DNA of 42,009 nucleotides, from contig JAKVCP010000017.1 of the NCBI GenBank assembly GCA_022448925.1, positions 1 through 42,009 on the forward strand, in the 5' to 3' direction. A model generated the notes under the pieces. The model saw nothing but the letters and a program-made list of their open reading frames with translations, was not told the origin of the DNA and made no database searches. Numbering within the stretch: position 1 is the first letter of the stretch; each line of letters starts with the position of its first letter. The translations under genes and the position numbers were made by a program. Positions 1 through 8,581 of the stretch are shown one piece after another. This stretch comes from Paracoccaceae bacterium. Lineage in GTDB: Bacteria > Pseudomonadota > Alphaproteobacteria > Rhodobacterales > Rhodobacteraceae.

Positions 1-2
1 GA

Positions 3-164
3 CACGCATTTGCCACACATCTTCTTGAAAACGGCGCAGACCTAAGAGCTATTCAGGTCTTTTTGGGCCATCAAGACGTGTCCACGACCGAGATCTACAC
101 GCATGTTCTGCAAGACCGCCTGCGCGAACTGGTCCTGAAAAATCACCCATTGGCGCAAGACTGA
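3..164 (+). CDS. xerD: Tyrosine site-specific recombinase XerD, C-terminal fragment
   Basis: This is the last 53 codons of a gene that begins before the window. The visible part holds the end of the tyrosine recombinase catalytic domain: the HAFATHLL segment that follows the conserved His-x-x-Arg, the LGH motif ([14 protein letters not shown]) and the nucleophilic Tyr of EIYTHV. The tail ending in KNHPLAQD resembles the HP-A end typical of XerD. Together with XerC, XerD resolves chromosome dimers at dif in the cytoplasm. The stop codon lies inside the 3' end of the convergent phosphoesterase gene (22 bp overlap). XerD rather than XerC or a phage integrase is inferred only from the C-terminal tail. 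Confidence 0.8.
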   Translation, partial: HAFATHLLENGADLRAIQVFLGHQDVSTTEIYTHVLQDRLRELVLKNHPLAQD

Positions 165-964
165 CGGCGCAAGCTTTCGGGAAGCACATCTTCGGAGGGC
201 CACCAACCGCTGATCAACGCCCTGTCGTAGCCCTGTGTCAAACCAGCCGCACGCATCGCAGCGGCTGCCTCGATATTGTCGTACTCAAGCGTATGGACTG
301 TCACATCGCCTTTGACAGTCAAGGTGACAAACTCTGTTGTGGGACGGCCAGAGTGAGCAGGCATTCCGATTGCCCCCGCATTGATCCATTCGACGCTGTC
401 AATGCTGCGTTCAAAGGCGATGCCAGCGTGTCCGGCAATAATCCCGTCCATAGGGCCGACACAACGCCTGATCGCGTCAATTTCTTCCTGGAATTCTGTA
501 TCGGGGCTGTTGGGCCACAAAAATCGACTGACGTCTGTAAATCCGCCATGAACCACAACAAAGCGCCGTTGGCCCAACTCAAACTGCAGCAGATCTGGAC
601 AATTCGACATCCACGCTCTCTCTGATGGGCCGATCCGGGCACTGGCATGAGCAAACCAGGAGGCGCTCAGCACGTCACAAGTGGTTCCGCTGTCAAAGCC
701 GCAGCCACACGTGCTTGCCCCGGCGGCCATCTGTTTTTCACAGTTCCCCGCGACCACCGGAATGCCCCAATCACGAATTTCGGCAAGCGTTTCAGCGGGA
801 TTGGCGCAATAGGCGGCCACGTCTCCGGTGCAGATCACCCGGTTCGAAGAGATGCCCCGATTGGCGGCCCAGGCCCGCGCGGCGCGGGTTGCCTGAAGGT
901 TGGAATAAGGCCCGCCAAACAGCATGACATCCGCCTCCAGGCGTCCAAGATTCACGATCTGCAT
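143..964 (-). CDS. Metallophosphoesterase-family protein with atypical motif I
   Basis: A calcineurin-like phosphoesterase of about 273 residues. Recognisable motifs are the GD motif ([12 protein letters not shown]), the GN motif (AGNCE), HGGFTD and AGHAG. At the N terminus, where the family normally has Asp-x-His-Gly-Asn, the sequence reads [11 protein letters not shown], so both metal ligands of motif I are missing. The frame stays open up to a GTG at 1075, but an AAGGGG Shine-Dalgarno six bases before the ATG at 964 favours that start and leaves 55 bp for divergent promoters with the next gene; an ATG at 1000 is the alternative. The substrate is unknown. It could be a nucleotide phosphatase with altered metal chemistry or an inactive binding protein. 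Confidence 0.8.
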   Translation of the reverse strand: MQIVNLGRLEADVMLFGGPYSNLQATRAARAWAANRGISSNRVICTGDVAAYCANPAETLAEIRDWGIPVVAGNCEKQMAAGASTCGCGFDSGTTCDVLSASWFAHASARIGPSERAWMSNCPDLLQFELGQRRFVVVHGGFTDVSRFLWPNSPDTEFQEEIDAIRRCVGPMDGIIAGHAGIAFERSIDSVEWINAGAIGMPAHSGRPTTEFVTLTVKGDVTVHTLEYDNIEAAAAMRAAGLTQGYDRALISGWWPSEDVLPESLRRQSCANG

Positions 965-1019
965 GCGCTGCCCCTTGATTGACTGACGGGTCACCCCCAT
1001 AACCCCATCAGGATAAAGG

Positions 1020-2339
1020 ATGTTTGGGCCCATGGAACCCTCGACAACCGCGCTGGACGCGGCATTTTGGATCACAGCTTCGTCAATTCTTGGCCTGTTG
1101 GTGCTGTCTGGCTTGTTTTCAGGCAGCGAAACGGCCCTGACAGCCGCGTCTCGCGGAAAGCTTCACGCGCAGGCTGACAAAGGATCACGCGGCGCCAAAC
1201 GCGCCTTGAAGATCACCGAGGACAACGAACGCCTGATCGGGTCAGTCCTGTTGGGCAACAACCTGGTGAACATCCTTGCAACATCGCTGGCGACTGCGCT
1301 GTTCACGCAGGCCTTTGGTGAAAGCGGCGTGGCGCTGGCGACATTGGTCATGACCCTGCTGGTTCTGATCTTTGCCGAGGTCCTGCCCAAGACCTATGCG
1401 ATCACGAACCCGGAAACCGCAGCCGCACGGGCCGCGCCTGTAATCGCAGTTGTCATCACGATTTTTTCGCCCGTGGTTGCCGCTGTGCGACTTCTGGTGC
1501 GCGGCGTGCTGCGGATCTTTGGGGTGCAGACCGATCCCGACACCCACATCCTTGCCGTGCGCGAGGAAATCGCCGGTGCACTGCAACTGGGCCACTCAGA
1601 GGGTGTGGTCGAAAAGGAAGACCGCGATCGCATTCTCGGAGCCCTGGATCTGTCTGACAGGACAGTCGAAGAAATCATGCTGCACCGCTCTGGCATCGAG
1701 ATGATCAATGCAGCATCCGAGCCTCGCGACATCCTTGAGCAGTGCCTCGAAAGCAGTCACACCCGGTTGCCCGTCTACCGCGACGACCCCGAAAATATCA
1801 TTGGCGTGGTGCATGCCAAGAATTTGTTGCGCACCATGTACCGGCTGTTGGACGGCGGTGGCGGCTCGGATGACGCGTTGATCGGCTTTGATATCTCTGA
1901 TGTGGCAATGAAACCCTACTTTGTGCCCAACACCACATCCCTGGACGATCAGATGCGGCAGTTTTTGCGTCGCCGCACGCATTTCGCGCTGGTTGTCGAT
2001 GAATACGGCGCGCTTCAGGGATTGCTGACGCTCGAAGATATCCTGGAAGAGATCGTGGGTGAAATCACGGATGAATTTGATCCCGACGCCGAGTATCCCA
2101 TTCTCAAGGGCGAAGACGGCAATTTTCTGATCGAGGGCGCCACCACCATACGCGACCTAAACCGCGCCACCGAGTGGAACCTGCCCGATGACGAGGCCAA
2201 CACACTTGCCGGCCTCGTCATCCATGAAGCACAGATGATTCCGACCGTAGGCCAGGTGTTCAGCTTTCATGGTTTCCGATTTGAGGTCGTGGCCCGCGAC
2301 GGCAACAGGGTCACGCGCCTTAAGGTGCGGCCGGTCTAG
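1020..2339 (+). CDS. CorC/HlyC-family (CNNM-like) membrane protein with CBS pair
   Basis: This 439-residue protein has the full architecture of the family. An N-terminal DUF21 transmembrane domain spans about residues 10-190 and contains the signature SGLFSGSETALTAASRGK. A CBS-domain pair covers roughly 205-335, and a C-terminal CorC_HlyC domain covers about 350-435. Members are inner-membrane proteins linked to magnesium or cobalt efflux or resistance, with nucleotide sensing by the CBS pair; the older hemolysin name is misleading. An AGGA ribosome site lies just upstream of the ATG at 1020, and a second ATG at 1032 has a poorer site. It is divergent from the phosphoesterase gene and convergent with the next gene. 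The exact ion cannot be told from sequence. Confidence 0.9.
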   Translation: MFGPMEPSTTALDAAFWITASSILGLLVLSGLFSGSETALTAASRGKLHAQADKGSRGAKRALKITEDNERLIGSVLLGNNLVNILATSLATALFTQAFGESGVALATLVMTLLVLIFAEVLPKTYAITNPETAAARAAPVIAVVITIFSPVVAAVRLLVRGVLRIFGVQTDPDTHILAVREEIAGALQLGHSEGVVEKEDRDRILGALDLSDRTVEEIMLHRSGIEMINAASEPRDILEQCLESSHTRLPVYRDDPENIIGVVHAKNLLRTMYRLLDGGGGSDDALIGFDISDVAMKPYFVPNTTSLDDQMRQFLRRRTHFALVVDEYGALQGLLTLEDILEEIVGEITDEFDPDAEYPILKGEDGNFLIEGATTIRDLNRATEWNLPDDEANTLAGLVIHEAQMIPTVGQVFSFHGFRFEVVARDGNRVTRLKVRPV

Positions 2340-2371
2340 ATTCAGTCTGCAGTCCCCAGTATCGGGGTTTC

Positions 2372-2388
2372 CGCCCCAATATGGGGCG
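2372..2388. terminator. Short GC-rich hairpin between convergent genes
   Basis: CGCCCCA-ATA-TGGGGCG forms a 7-bp stem with a 3-base loop between the stop of the CBS gene (2339) and the stop of the leftward FAD-GcvT gene (2390). No clear T tract follows on either strand, so it may only stabilise 3' ends. Confidence 0.35.
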
Positions 2389-2389
2389 C

Positions 2390-4810
2390 TCAGAGGCGCA
2401 AACGTTGGCCCTTGGGATCAAACGGTGGGTGCTCAAGGATGGTCGCACGATGTGGTGTCCCAAGGATCATCACCTCAACCGCGTCGCCTGGCGTTGCGTC
2501 CTTGACAAAGCCAAGTGCCAACGACATGCCCACCGAATAGCCATAAGCCCCCGATGTCACGCGCCCCACGCCCTGTCCGTTCTTGAAAATCGGTTCGCCG
2601 CCGGTTGCATCGGCATTCGAATGCGTCACGTCCTCTTCATTTATATGCAGCAAGACCATGCGTTCACGTGGCTTTGCCTGCAGAACAGCCGCAGCAGCCT
2701 CCCTGTGCAGAAACTCCTTGTCCAGCTTGCACAATCTGTCCAAACCGACTTCCTGCGGCCAATACTCGGGACTGTATTCGCGGCTCCATGAGCCATACCC
2801 CTTTTCAAGTCGAAGTGACATCAATGCGCGGCTTCCAACCGGGCCTGCCTCGAATGCCGTGCCGGCGTTCAGCAGAGCGGTGTAAAGGTGTGACTGGTCT
2901 TCGGTCCTGCAATGCAGTTCCCAGCCCAGATCCCCCGTGAATGAAACCCGTAGGGCCAACACCTCGACGCCGGCAATATCTATCATCTTCGACCGCATGA
3001 ACGGGAAATCCTGCGTTTCAAGCGAGCTGTTGGTCAACCGTTGCAACAGGGCCCGGGACTGCGGCCCAGCCACGTTGAAGCCACAGATCGTTTCGGTCAT
3101 GGTTTCAAAGGTCGTGCCATTTGGCAAAGGCACCATGTCAAAGAACCGGCTGTGATACCGCTCGGCCATGCCCGAGCTGACAACCCAGAATTCCTGCGTT
3201 GCGATCCGCGTCACCGTCGCATCGCCCGCGATGCCGCCCCGCACGCCAATCAGCGGCGTCAGGCAGGATCGCCCCACGCTCTTGGGCATGGTGTTGGCGA
3301 AGACCGCGTTCAGCCAGGCCTCGGCCCCGGGTCCTTTGACCCGGTACTTGGCAAAATTTGAGATGTCGATGATCCCCGCGCGGTCACGCAGCATGCGACA
3401 CTCTTGGCCCACCTGGTCCCACCAGTTCTGGCGGGTAAAGCCGTTTGTGTCGGCTGTGTCCGGTTCCTGGGCGAACCACAGCGGATGTTCCCAGCCGTAG
3501 TTCAGGCCCATGACCGCGCCAAGATCGCGCTGGATTTGATAGATCGGTCGCGTGCGCGCCGGGCGGCCAGCCGTGCGTTCTTCGTTCGGGTAGTGGATTG
3601 CAAAACGGTTGGCATATTGGTCCCGTACCCTGGCTTTGGTGAAGGCCTTGTCCGCCCAGGGGCCAAACCGAGCCATGTCCCAGGCAAACATGTCGTAGCT
3701 CATCTCACCTTCGATAATCCATTGCGCCACCATCAGCCCCATGCCGCCAGATTGCGAAAAGCCCGGTATGATGCCGTTACAACAGAAATATCCCGGTTTT
3801 TCCGGCACAGGGCCCAGAAGCACATTGCTGTCAGGGGACCAGATCATCGGTCCGTTGATCACCCGCTTGATCCCGGCTGTGCCCACCACCGGCACCCGGT
3901 CGATTGCGCGCAGCATGTTTTCCTCGATCCGGTCAAGGTCATCCGGAAAAAGATCATGAGCAAAATCAAGCGGAGTGCCGGCCTCGGCCCAAAACCGCAT
4001 GTCGCGTTCATAGGCGCCGATCAGCAGGCCCTGCCCTTCCTGACGCAAATAATATTCGCCGTCCCGATCCGCGACCGAAGGCAGACGCCGGTCCATGCCC
4101 GCAATTTCCGCGATGCTTTCGGTCACAAAATACTGGTGCTCAGTGGGCTGCAACGGCAGATCAATTCCTGCAAGGGCAGCGACTTCGCGCCCCCAAAGCC
4201 CGGCAGCATTGATGACCCACGGTGTCTTTATGTCACCCTTCGGGGTGCGCACCAACCAGGTGCCGTCCGGGTTTTGGTCAGTCGCAAGCACGGGCGTGAA
4301 GCGGTGAATGCTGGCCCCTTTTGCACGCGCGCCCGTGGCATAGGCATTGGTCACGCCGGACGGGTCAACGTTGCCGCCGTCAGGCTCGAACATGATGCAC
4401 CGCACGCCTTCAAAATTGACCAGCGGATGCAGGCGCTCTGCCTCGTGCCTCGTGACTTCGTGAAAGTTCATGCCATAGAGCCGCGCCTTTGCCTGCTGAA
4501 GCCGCAGTTGGTGCGCGCGATCCTCTGTCTGCGCAAGGTACAGCGAGCCCGGTTGAAACACTCCGCACCCCTGCCCGGTTTCCTGTTCCAGCTCTTTGTA
4601 CAGCCCCATTGTATAGTGCTGAATTCGGCTGATATTCGTGCTGTCATGCAATCCGTGAATGTTTGCGGCCGCATGCCAGGTGCTGCCCGACGTAAGTTCG
4701 TCCCGTTCAAGCAGGACGACATCTGTCCAACCAAGCTTGGTCAGATGGTAGAGAATGGAACAGCCAATAACACCACCGCCAATCACAACGGCCTGTGCGT
4801 GGGTCTTCAT
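2390..4810 (-). CDS. FAD-dependent oxidoreductase-GcvT fusion (dimethylglycine/sarcosine dehydrogenase type)
   Basis: The protein has 806 residues. Residues 5-36 form a Rossmann FAD site (VIGGGVIG followed by LLERDELTSGST). His46 in the TWHAA motif matches the histidine that covalently binds FAD in dimethylglycine dehydrogenase. The DAO domain runs to about residue 370, then a linking FAO_M region, and a GcvT tetrahydrofolate-binding module from about 425 to the end. The family oxidatively demethylates N-methyl amines and passes the carbon to tetrahydrofolate. An AAGGA site eight bases before the ATG at 4810 fixes the start; the open frame upstream is not coding-like. Residues after His46 (ANIHGLHD) differ from the homologue at 5211, suggesting a different substrate. 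Dimethylglycine or sarcosine is the likely substrate given the betaine-producing operon nearby, but this is inference. Confidence 0.88.
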   Translation of the reverse strand: MKTHAQAVVIGGGVIGCSILYHLTKLGWTDVVLLERDELTSGSTWHAAANIHGLHDSTNISRIQHYTMGLYKELEQETGQGCGVFQPGSLYLAQTEDRAHQLRLQQAKARLYGMNFHEVTRHEAERLHPLVNFEGVRCIMFEPDGGNVDPSGVTNAYATGARAKGASIHRFTPVLATDQNPDGTWLVRTPKGDIKTPWVINAAGLWGREVAALAGIDLPLQPTEHQYFVTESIAEIAGMDRRLPSVADRDGEYYLRQEGQGLLIGAYERDMRFWAEAGTPLDFAHDLFPDDLDRIEENMLRAIDRVPVVGTAGIKRVINGPMIWSPDSNVLLGPVPEKPGYFCCNGIIPGFSQSGGMGLMVAQWIIEGEMSYDMFAWDMARFGPWADKAFTKARVRDQYANRFAIHYPNEERTAGRPARTRPIYQIQRDLGAVMGLNYGWEHPLWFAQEPDTADTNGFTRQNWWDQVGQECRMLRDRAGIIDISNFAKYRVKGPGAEAWLNAVFANTMPKSVGRSCLTPLIGVRGGIAGDATVTRIATQEFWVVSSGMAERYHSRFFDMVPLPNGTTFETMTETICGFNVAGPQSRALLQRLTNSSLETQDFPFMRSKMIDIAGVEVLALRVSFTGDLGWELHCRTEDQSHLYTALLNAGTAFEAGPVGSRALMSLRLEKGYGSWSREYSPEYWPQEVGLDRLCKLDKEFLHREAAAAVLQAKPRERMVLLHINEEDVTHSNADATGGEPIFKNGQGVGRVTSGAYGYSVGMSLALGFVKDATPGDAVEVMILGTPHRATILEHPPFDPKGQRLRL

Positions 4811-4977
4811 AGCGCGAGTCCTTTTGGTCTTTGGCAAAAAGGGTGTCGTGAGTTCATTTGTGAATAATGCCAGAACGCGACATGATTTGGCAGAATTGAG
4901 GCATGGGGCGCCAATCCACCGCAGGACTATGGCATTGAGCCGTTCCCGCGCGGGCGCTGCCCAACAGTGCGACAGGC

Positions 4978-5008
4978 GGCCGACATGTCGGTTGCGGCCC
5001 TTTTTTTT
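4978..5008 (+). terminator. Terminator-like hairpin followed by eight Ts in leader
   Basis: GGCCG (4978-4982) can pair with CGGCC (4995-4999), and a run of eight Ts follows at 5001-5008. This looks like an intrinsic terminator, but no rightward gene precedes it. It overlaps the CCGACATGTCGG palindrome, so the stem competes with a CCGA/TCGG hairpin. It may end a short leader transcript of the gene at 5211 or an antisense transcript opposite the leftward gene. Confidence 0.4.
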
Positions 5009-5127
5009 GTTCCGGTTCCGGCACATCTGTGGGCCTGGATTCACACCCTGTATTAGCCCGATACTGATCCAAGCCTTTGGGCCTTGCGAGAACACACAGA
5101 AACGACCCGCCCTTGGGGATCCTCATT

Positions 5128-5152
5128 TCGCGACACGCGATGTCGGTTTTTT
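5128..5152 (+). terminator. Candidate attenuator: two exclusive hairpins before a T6 run
   Basis: CGACA (5131-5135) pairs with TGTCG (5141-5145) around a CGCGA loop, directly followed by G and six Ts (5147-5152). The same bases can instead form TCGCG-ACA-CGCGA (5128-5140), which would break the terminator stem. The element ends 58 bases before the ATG at 5211. The arrangement resembles transcription attenuation, but the stems are only 5 bp and chance formation is possible. Confidence 0.35.
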
Positions 5153-5210
5153 CCCAGCATTCCCTGTTTGTGCCGGGAACATTACCAAAAAACAGAAGCG
5201 GGATCTGATC

Positions 5211-7658
5211 ATGCAAACCACCACTCGGGTAGCCGTCATAGGAGGCGGTGTCGTCGGCGCATCGGTGCTGTATCATCTGACCAAGTTGGGCTGGTCTGAT
5301 GTCATGCTGCTTGAACGCGCAGAGCTGACCTCCGGATCAACCTGGCATGCCGCGGGTGGATTTCATACGCTGAACGGCGACACCAACATGGCAGCCCTTC
5401 AGGGCTATACGATCAAGCTCTACCGCGAGCTGGAGGCGATCACCGGCCTGTCGTGCGGCCTTCATCACGTCGGCGGCATCACGCTGGCGGATAACAGTGA
5501 CCGCTTTGACATGCTTTTGGCCGAACGCGCCAAGCATCGCTACATGGGGCTCGAAACCGAGATCGTCACCCCTGATGAAATCAAGGCTCTCGCCCCGATC
5601 GTTGAAACCAATGGCATCCTCGGTGCGCTCTATGATCCGCTGGACGGACATTTGGACCCATCAGGAACCACACACGCCTATGCCAAGGCCGCGCGCATGG
5701 GCGGCGCAAGCATCGAAACACAGTGCATGGTGCGCGCAACCAAGCAACGCGCTGATGGCTCCTGGGACATCGTAACCGACAAGGGCACCGTTCATGCAGA
5801 GCATCTGGTCAATGCGGGCGGCCTTTGGGCCCGCGAGGTGGGCGCCATGGCGGGGGTTTACCTGCCACTCCACCCGATGGAACATCAGTACCTGATCACC
5901 GATGACATTCCGGAAATTCGTCAAAGCGACACTGAACATCCCCATGTGATGGATCCCGCTGGCGAAAGCTATCTGAGGCAGGAGGGACAAGGCCTGTGCA
6001 TCGGTTTTTACGAACAGTCCTGCAAACCATGGGCAGTCGATGGCACCAGTTGGAGCTTTGGACAGGAGCTGCTGGGCGATGATTTTGACAAGATCACGAC
6101 CTCGGTCGAGTTCGCCTATAAACGGTTTCCCGTTCTTGGTCAGGCCGGCGTGAAATCGGTCATCCATGGCCCCTTTACCTTTGCTCCGGACGGCAATCCC
6201 TTGATTGGCCCCGTGCCGGGACTGCGGAACTACTGGAGCGCATGTGGCGTGATGGCTGGATTTAGCCAAGGCGGCGGTGTTGGCTTGATGTTGGCCCAGT
6301 GGATGGTCGAAGGAGAGTGTGAGCGCGATGTCTCTGCGATGGATGTCGCCCGCTTTGGTGGCGGCTGTGTCGGGCGCGATGCCTCTTCTGGTGGCGGCTG
6401 GATCACACCGGGGTACACTCTTCCAAAGGTGATTGAAAACTATCAAAAGCGCTTTTCAGTTGCTTACCCGAACGAAGAACTTCCCGCAGCCCGGCCGCTG
6501 CGCACAACGCCCATGTATGATCTGTTTGACCAAATGGGCGCAGTCTGGGGTCAGCAATACGGACTTGAGGTGGTGAACTATTTCGCCTCAGACACGGAAA
6601 CGCGGTACGAAACGCCCAGTTTTCGAAGATCCAACGCCTGGGCTGCAACCGCACGCGAGGTACAGGCCGTGCGTACCGCAGTTGGCATCAACGAAATACA
6701 CAACTTTGCCAAATATCGCATATCGGGCGCCGATGCGCGGGACTGGCTGGATTGGCTGCTTGCCGGGCGCATTCCCAAGCCGGGACGCGTATCGCTTAGT
6801 CCGATGCTGTCGCCGAACGGGCGTGTGATCGGGGATTTTACCGTCTCATGTTTGGAACAAGATGTTTTTCAGATCACCGGATCATACGGGTCGCAAGCCT
6901 ATCACCTGCGCTGGTTTCTCCAGAAAGTGAAAGGCGATGTCCGGATTGAAAATCTTTCGGATCAGCTGACAGGCTTTCAGATCGCAGGCCCTCTGGCACG
7001 TGAGGTGCTCCAGGCCGTGACACGGACCGACATTTCGGATCTGACCTTTCTCAGCGGACGCCGCATGACGGTCGGAATGGTAGAGTGCTGGGTTCAAAGG
7101 CTTAGCTACACTGGTGACCTGGGCTACGAAATCTACTGTGATCTTATGGATCAGCGTCACCTGTGGGCCAGCTTGTGGCCTGTTGGTGTGTCACGGGGCA
7201 TGCGCCCTTTTGGCATGCGCGCGATGATGAGCCTGCGCCTGGACCGCTTCTTTGGCTCTTGGCTGCGCGAGTATTCGCCTGACTACACTGCGGCAGAAAC
7301 CGGGCTGGATCGTTTCATCCACTGGAAAAAATCGCGAGATTTCATCGGACGCACGGCGGCCGAGGCCGAACGCCACGCGCCGCCGATGCGCAAATTGGTA
7401 GCGCTTGAGGTCGACGCCGAAGACGCGGACGTTCATGCCTACGAACCCGTTTGGATGAACGGACAGGTCTGTGGGTATTGCACGTCCGGCGGGTATTCGC
7501 ACCATTTGGGCAAATCTATCGCGCTGGCCTTGGTTCCGCGCGACCTGCTGGCGCAGGGCCTCGTCGGCGCAAAGATTGAAATCCTTGGTGAGCTGCGTCA
7601 GGCGAGGCTTCTGACCGCCCCGCAGTTTGACGCCGATGGAAGCCGCATGAGGGGCTGA
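5211..7658 (+). CDS. FAD-dependent oxidoreductase-GcvT fusion (dimethylglycine/sarcosine dehydrogenase type)
   Basis: An 815-residue homologue of the divergent neighbour with the same plan: FAD Rossmann site (VIGGGVVGASVLYHLTK), covalent-flavin His46 in TWHAAGG, DAO domain to about residue 370, and a C-terminal GcvT module. It carries a Gly-rich insertion (GGGCVGRDASSGGG, about residues 383-396) absent from the neighbour. The start chosen is the ATG right before the FAD motif, with a modest GGGA ribosome site; the frame is open further upstream but without coding character. The expected reaction is oxidative demethylation of a methylated amine with formation of methylene-THF. A 10-bp direct repeat AGGGGCTGAC (7650-7659 and 7664-7673) spans the stop codon. 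The two enzymes may serve successive steps such as dimethylglycine and sarcosine; that is inference. Confidence 0.88.
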   Translation: MQTTTRVAVIGGGVVGASVLYHLTKLGWSDVMLLERAELTSGSTWHAAGGFHTLNGDTNMAALQGYTIKLYRELEAITGLSCGLHHVGGITLADNSDRFDMLLAERAKHRYMGLETEIVTPDEIKALAPIVETNGILGALYDPLDGHLDPSGTTHAYAKAARMGGASIETQCMVRATKQRADGSWDIVTDKGTVHAEHLVNAGGLWAREVGAMAGVYLPLHPMEHQYLITDDIPEIRQSDTEHPHVMDPAGESYLRQEGQGLCIGFYEQSCKPWAVDGTSWSFGQELLGDDFDKITTSVEFAYKRFPVLGQAGVKSVIHGPFTFAPDGNPLIGPVPGLRNYWSACGVMAGFSQGGGVGLMLAQWMVEGECERDVSAMDVARFGGGCVGRDASSGGGWITPGYTLPKVIENYQKRFSVAYPNEELPAARPLRTTPMYDLFDQMGAVWGQQYGLEVVNYFASDTETRYETPSFRRSNAWAATAREVQAVRTAVGINEIHNFAKYRISGADARDWLDWLLAGRIPKPGRVSLSPMLSPNGRVIGDFTVSCLEQDVFQITGSYGSQAYHLRWFLQKVKGDVRIENLSDQLTGFQIAGPLAREVLQAVTRTDISDLTFLSGRRMTVGMVECWVQRLSYTGDLGYEIYCDLMDQRHLWASLWPVGVSRGMRPFGMRAMMSLRLDRFFGSWLREYSPDYTAAETGLDRFIHWKKSRDFIGRTAAEAERHAPPMRKLVALEVDAEDADVHAYEPVWMNGQVCGYCTSGGYSHHLGKSIALALVPRDLLAQGLVGAKIEILGELRQARLLTAPQFDADGSRMRG

Positions 7659-7795
7659 CCAAAAGGGGCTGACACAGGGCGCTTGGGACGCCACGAACCT
7701 TCCAGTCGTGCCCGGTCAGACCCAGAGCAGCAGACCTGAAAGACCAGACCTGTGAGGCCATAGCCTGCCAGCAGAAGATATCCGGGCGGCCTTGG

Positions 7796-8581
7796 CTATT
7801 TGCCGCGCCAGACCGGATCGCGTTTTTCTGCGAACGCGCGCGCGCCTTCACGTTGATCGTCAGAGCGGTACAGCGCCTCGACTGTCGCGAATTGGCTTTT
7901 CGTAATGCGGTTAAGCGCATCGTTGAACTTCATGTCTTCGGCTTCACGCACGATCTCTTTGATTGCGGCATAGACAAGCGGTGGCCCGGACGCGAGAAGA
8001 TCTGCCATCTCTCTTGCCTTCTCCATCAACTCCGTTGCCGGGTGGATCTGGTTGATCAATCCCCACCGAGCGGCCTCTTCCACATCGAACCACCGCCCCG
8101 TCAGCAGCATTTCCATCGCAATGTGATACGGGATGCGCTTGGGCAATTTGATCGAAGCAGCATCGGCCACCGTGCCCGAGCGGATTTCCGGCAGGGCAAA
8201 GGTCGCATGCTCTGCTGCCAGAATGATGTCGGCAGACAGGGCCAGTTCCAACCCGCCGCCACAGGCTATGCCATTGACCGCCGCAATCACAGGTTTGTTC
8301 AGTCCCCGCAACTCTTGCAAGCCGCCAAAGCCGCCAAGGCCGTAGTCACCGTCAACCGCGTCTCCATCGGCGGCCGCTTTCAGATCCCAGCCGGGACAAA
8401 AGAATTTCGTGCCGGCGCCCGTGACAAGAGCCACCCGCAATTCCGGATCATCACGAAACTCGGTGAAAACCTGCCCCATGGCACGGCTTGTTGCCAGATC
8501 AATGGCATTGGCCTTGGGCCGGTCCAGGGTCACCTCAAACACGTGCCCCCGACGTGCCGTTCGAATGGGGTGATCAGTCAT
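7796..8581 (-). CDS. caiD: Carnitinyl-CoA dehydratase (crotonase family)
   Basis: This 261-residue enoyl-CoA hydratase/isomerase protein matches E. coli CaiD closely by eye: TLDRPKANAID near the start, GAGTKFFCPGWDLKAA, KPVIAAVNG and the ending FAEKRDPVWRGK. CaiD reversibly hydrates crotonobetainyl-CoA to L-carnitinyl-CoA in the cytoplasm. The oxyanion-hole region NGIACGGGLELAL is intact. It is the last gene of the six-gene leftward operon. Its GGAG ribosome site lies inside the end of the CoA-ligase gene, with which it overlaps by 8 bp, suggesting translational coupling. In this aerobic setting it probably works towards carnitine rather than in anaerobic carnitine reduction, because carnitine dehydrogenase is encoded in the same operon. 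Confidence 0.88.
   Translation of the reverse strand: MTDHPIRTARRGHVFEVTLDRPKANAIDLATSRAMGQVFTEFRDDPELRVALVTGAGTKFFCPGWDLKAAADGDAVDGDYGLGGFGGLQELRGLNKPVIAAVNGIACGGGLELALSADIILAAEHATFALPEIRSGTVADAASIKLPKRIPYHIAMEMLLTGRWFDVEEAARWGLINQIHPATELMEKAREMADLLASGPPLVYAAIKEIVREAEDMKFNDALNRITKSQFATVEALYRSDDQREGARAFAEKRDPVWRGK

Larger units (their letters stand above)
4811..5210. other. 400-bp divergent intergenic region with hairpin leader
   Basis: This region separates the two FAD-GcvT genes and must hold both promoters. It contains a 12-bp perfect palindrome CCGACATGTCGG (4980-4991), two hairpin plus T-run elements reading towards the rightward gene (listed separately), and a direct repeat of TTCCGG near 5012. 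I see no convincing sigma-70 promoter and no known riboswitch, including the glycine type. Open reading frames crossing it are extensions of the flanking genes without coding character. Confidence 0.6.

Noticed and set aside
3404-4867. Long plus-strand frame of 487 codons
   Set aside because: It is the antisense shadow of the leftward FAD-GcvT gene, whose FAD and GcvT motifs are unmistakable. The shadow has no family motifs.
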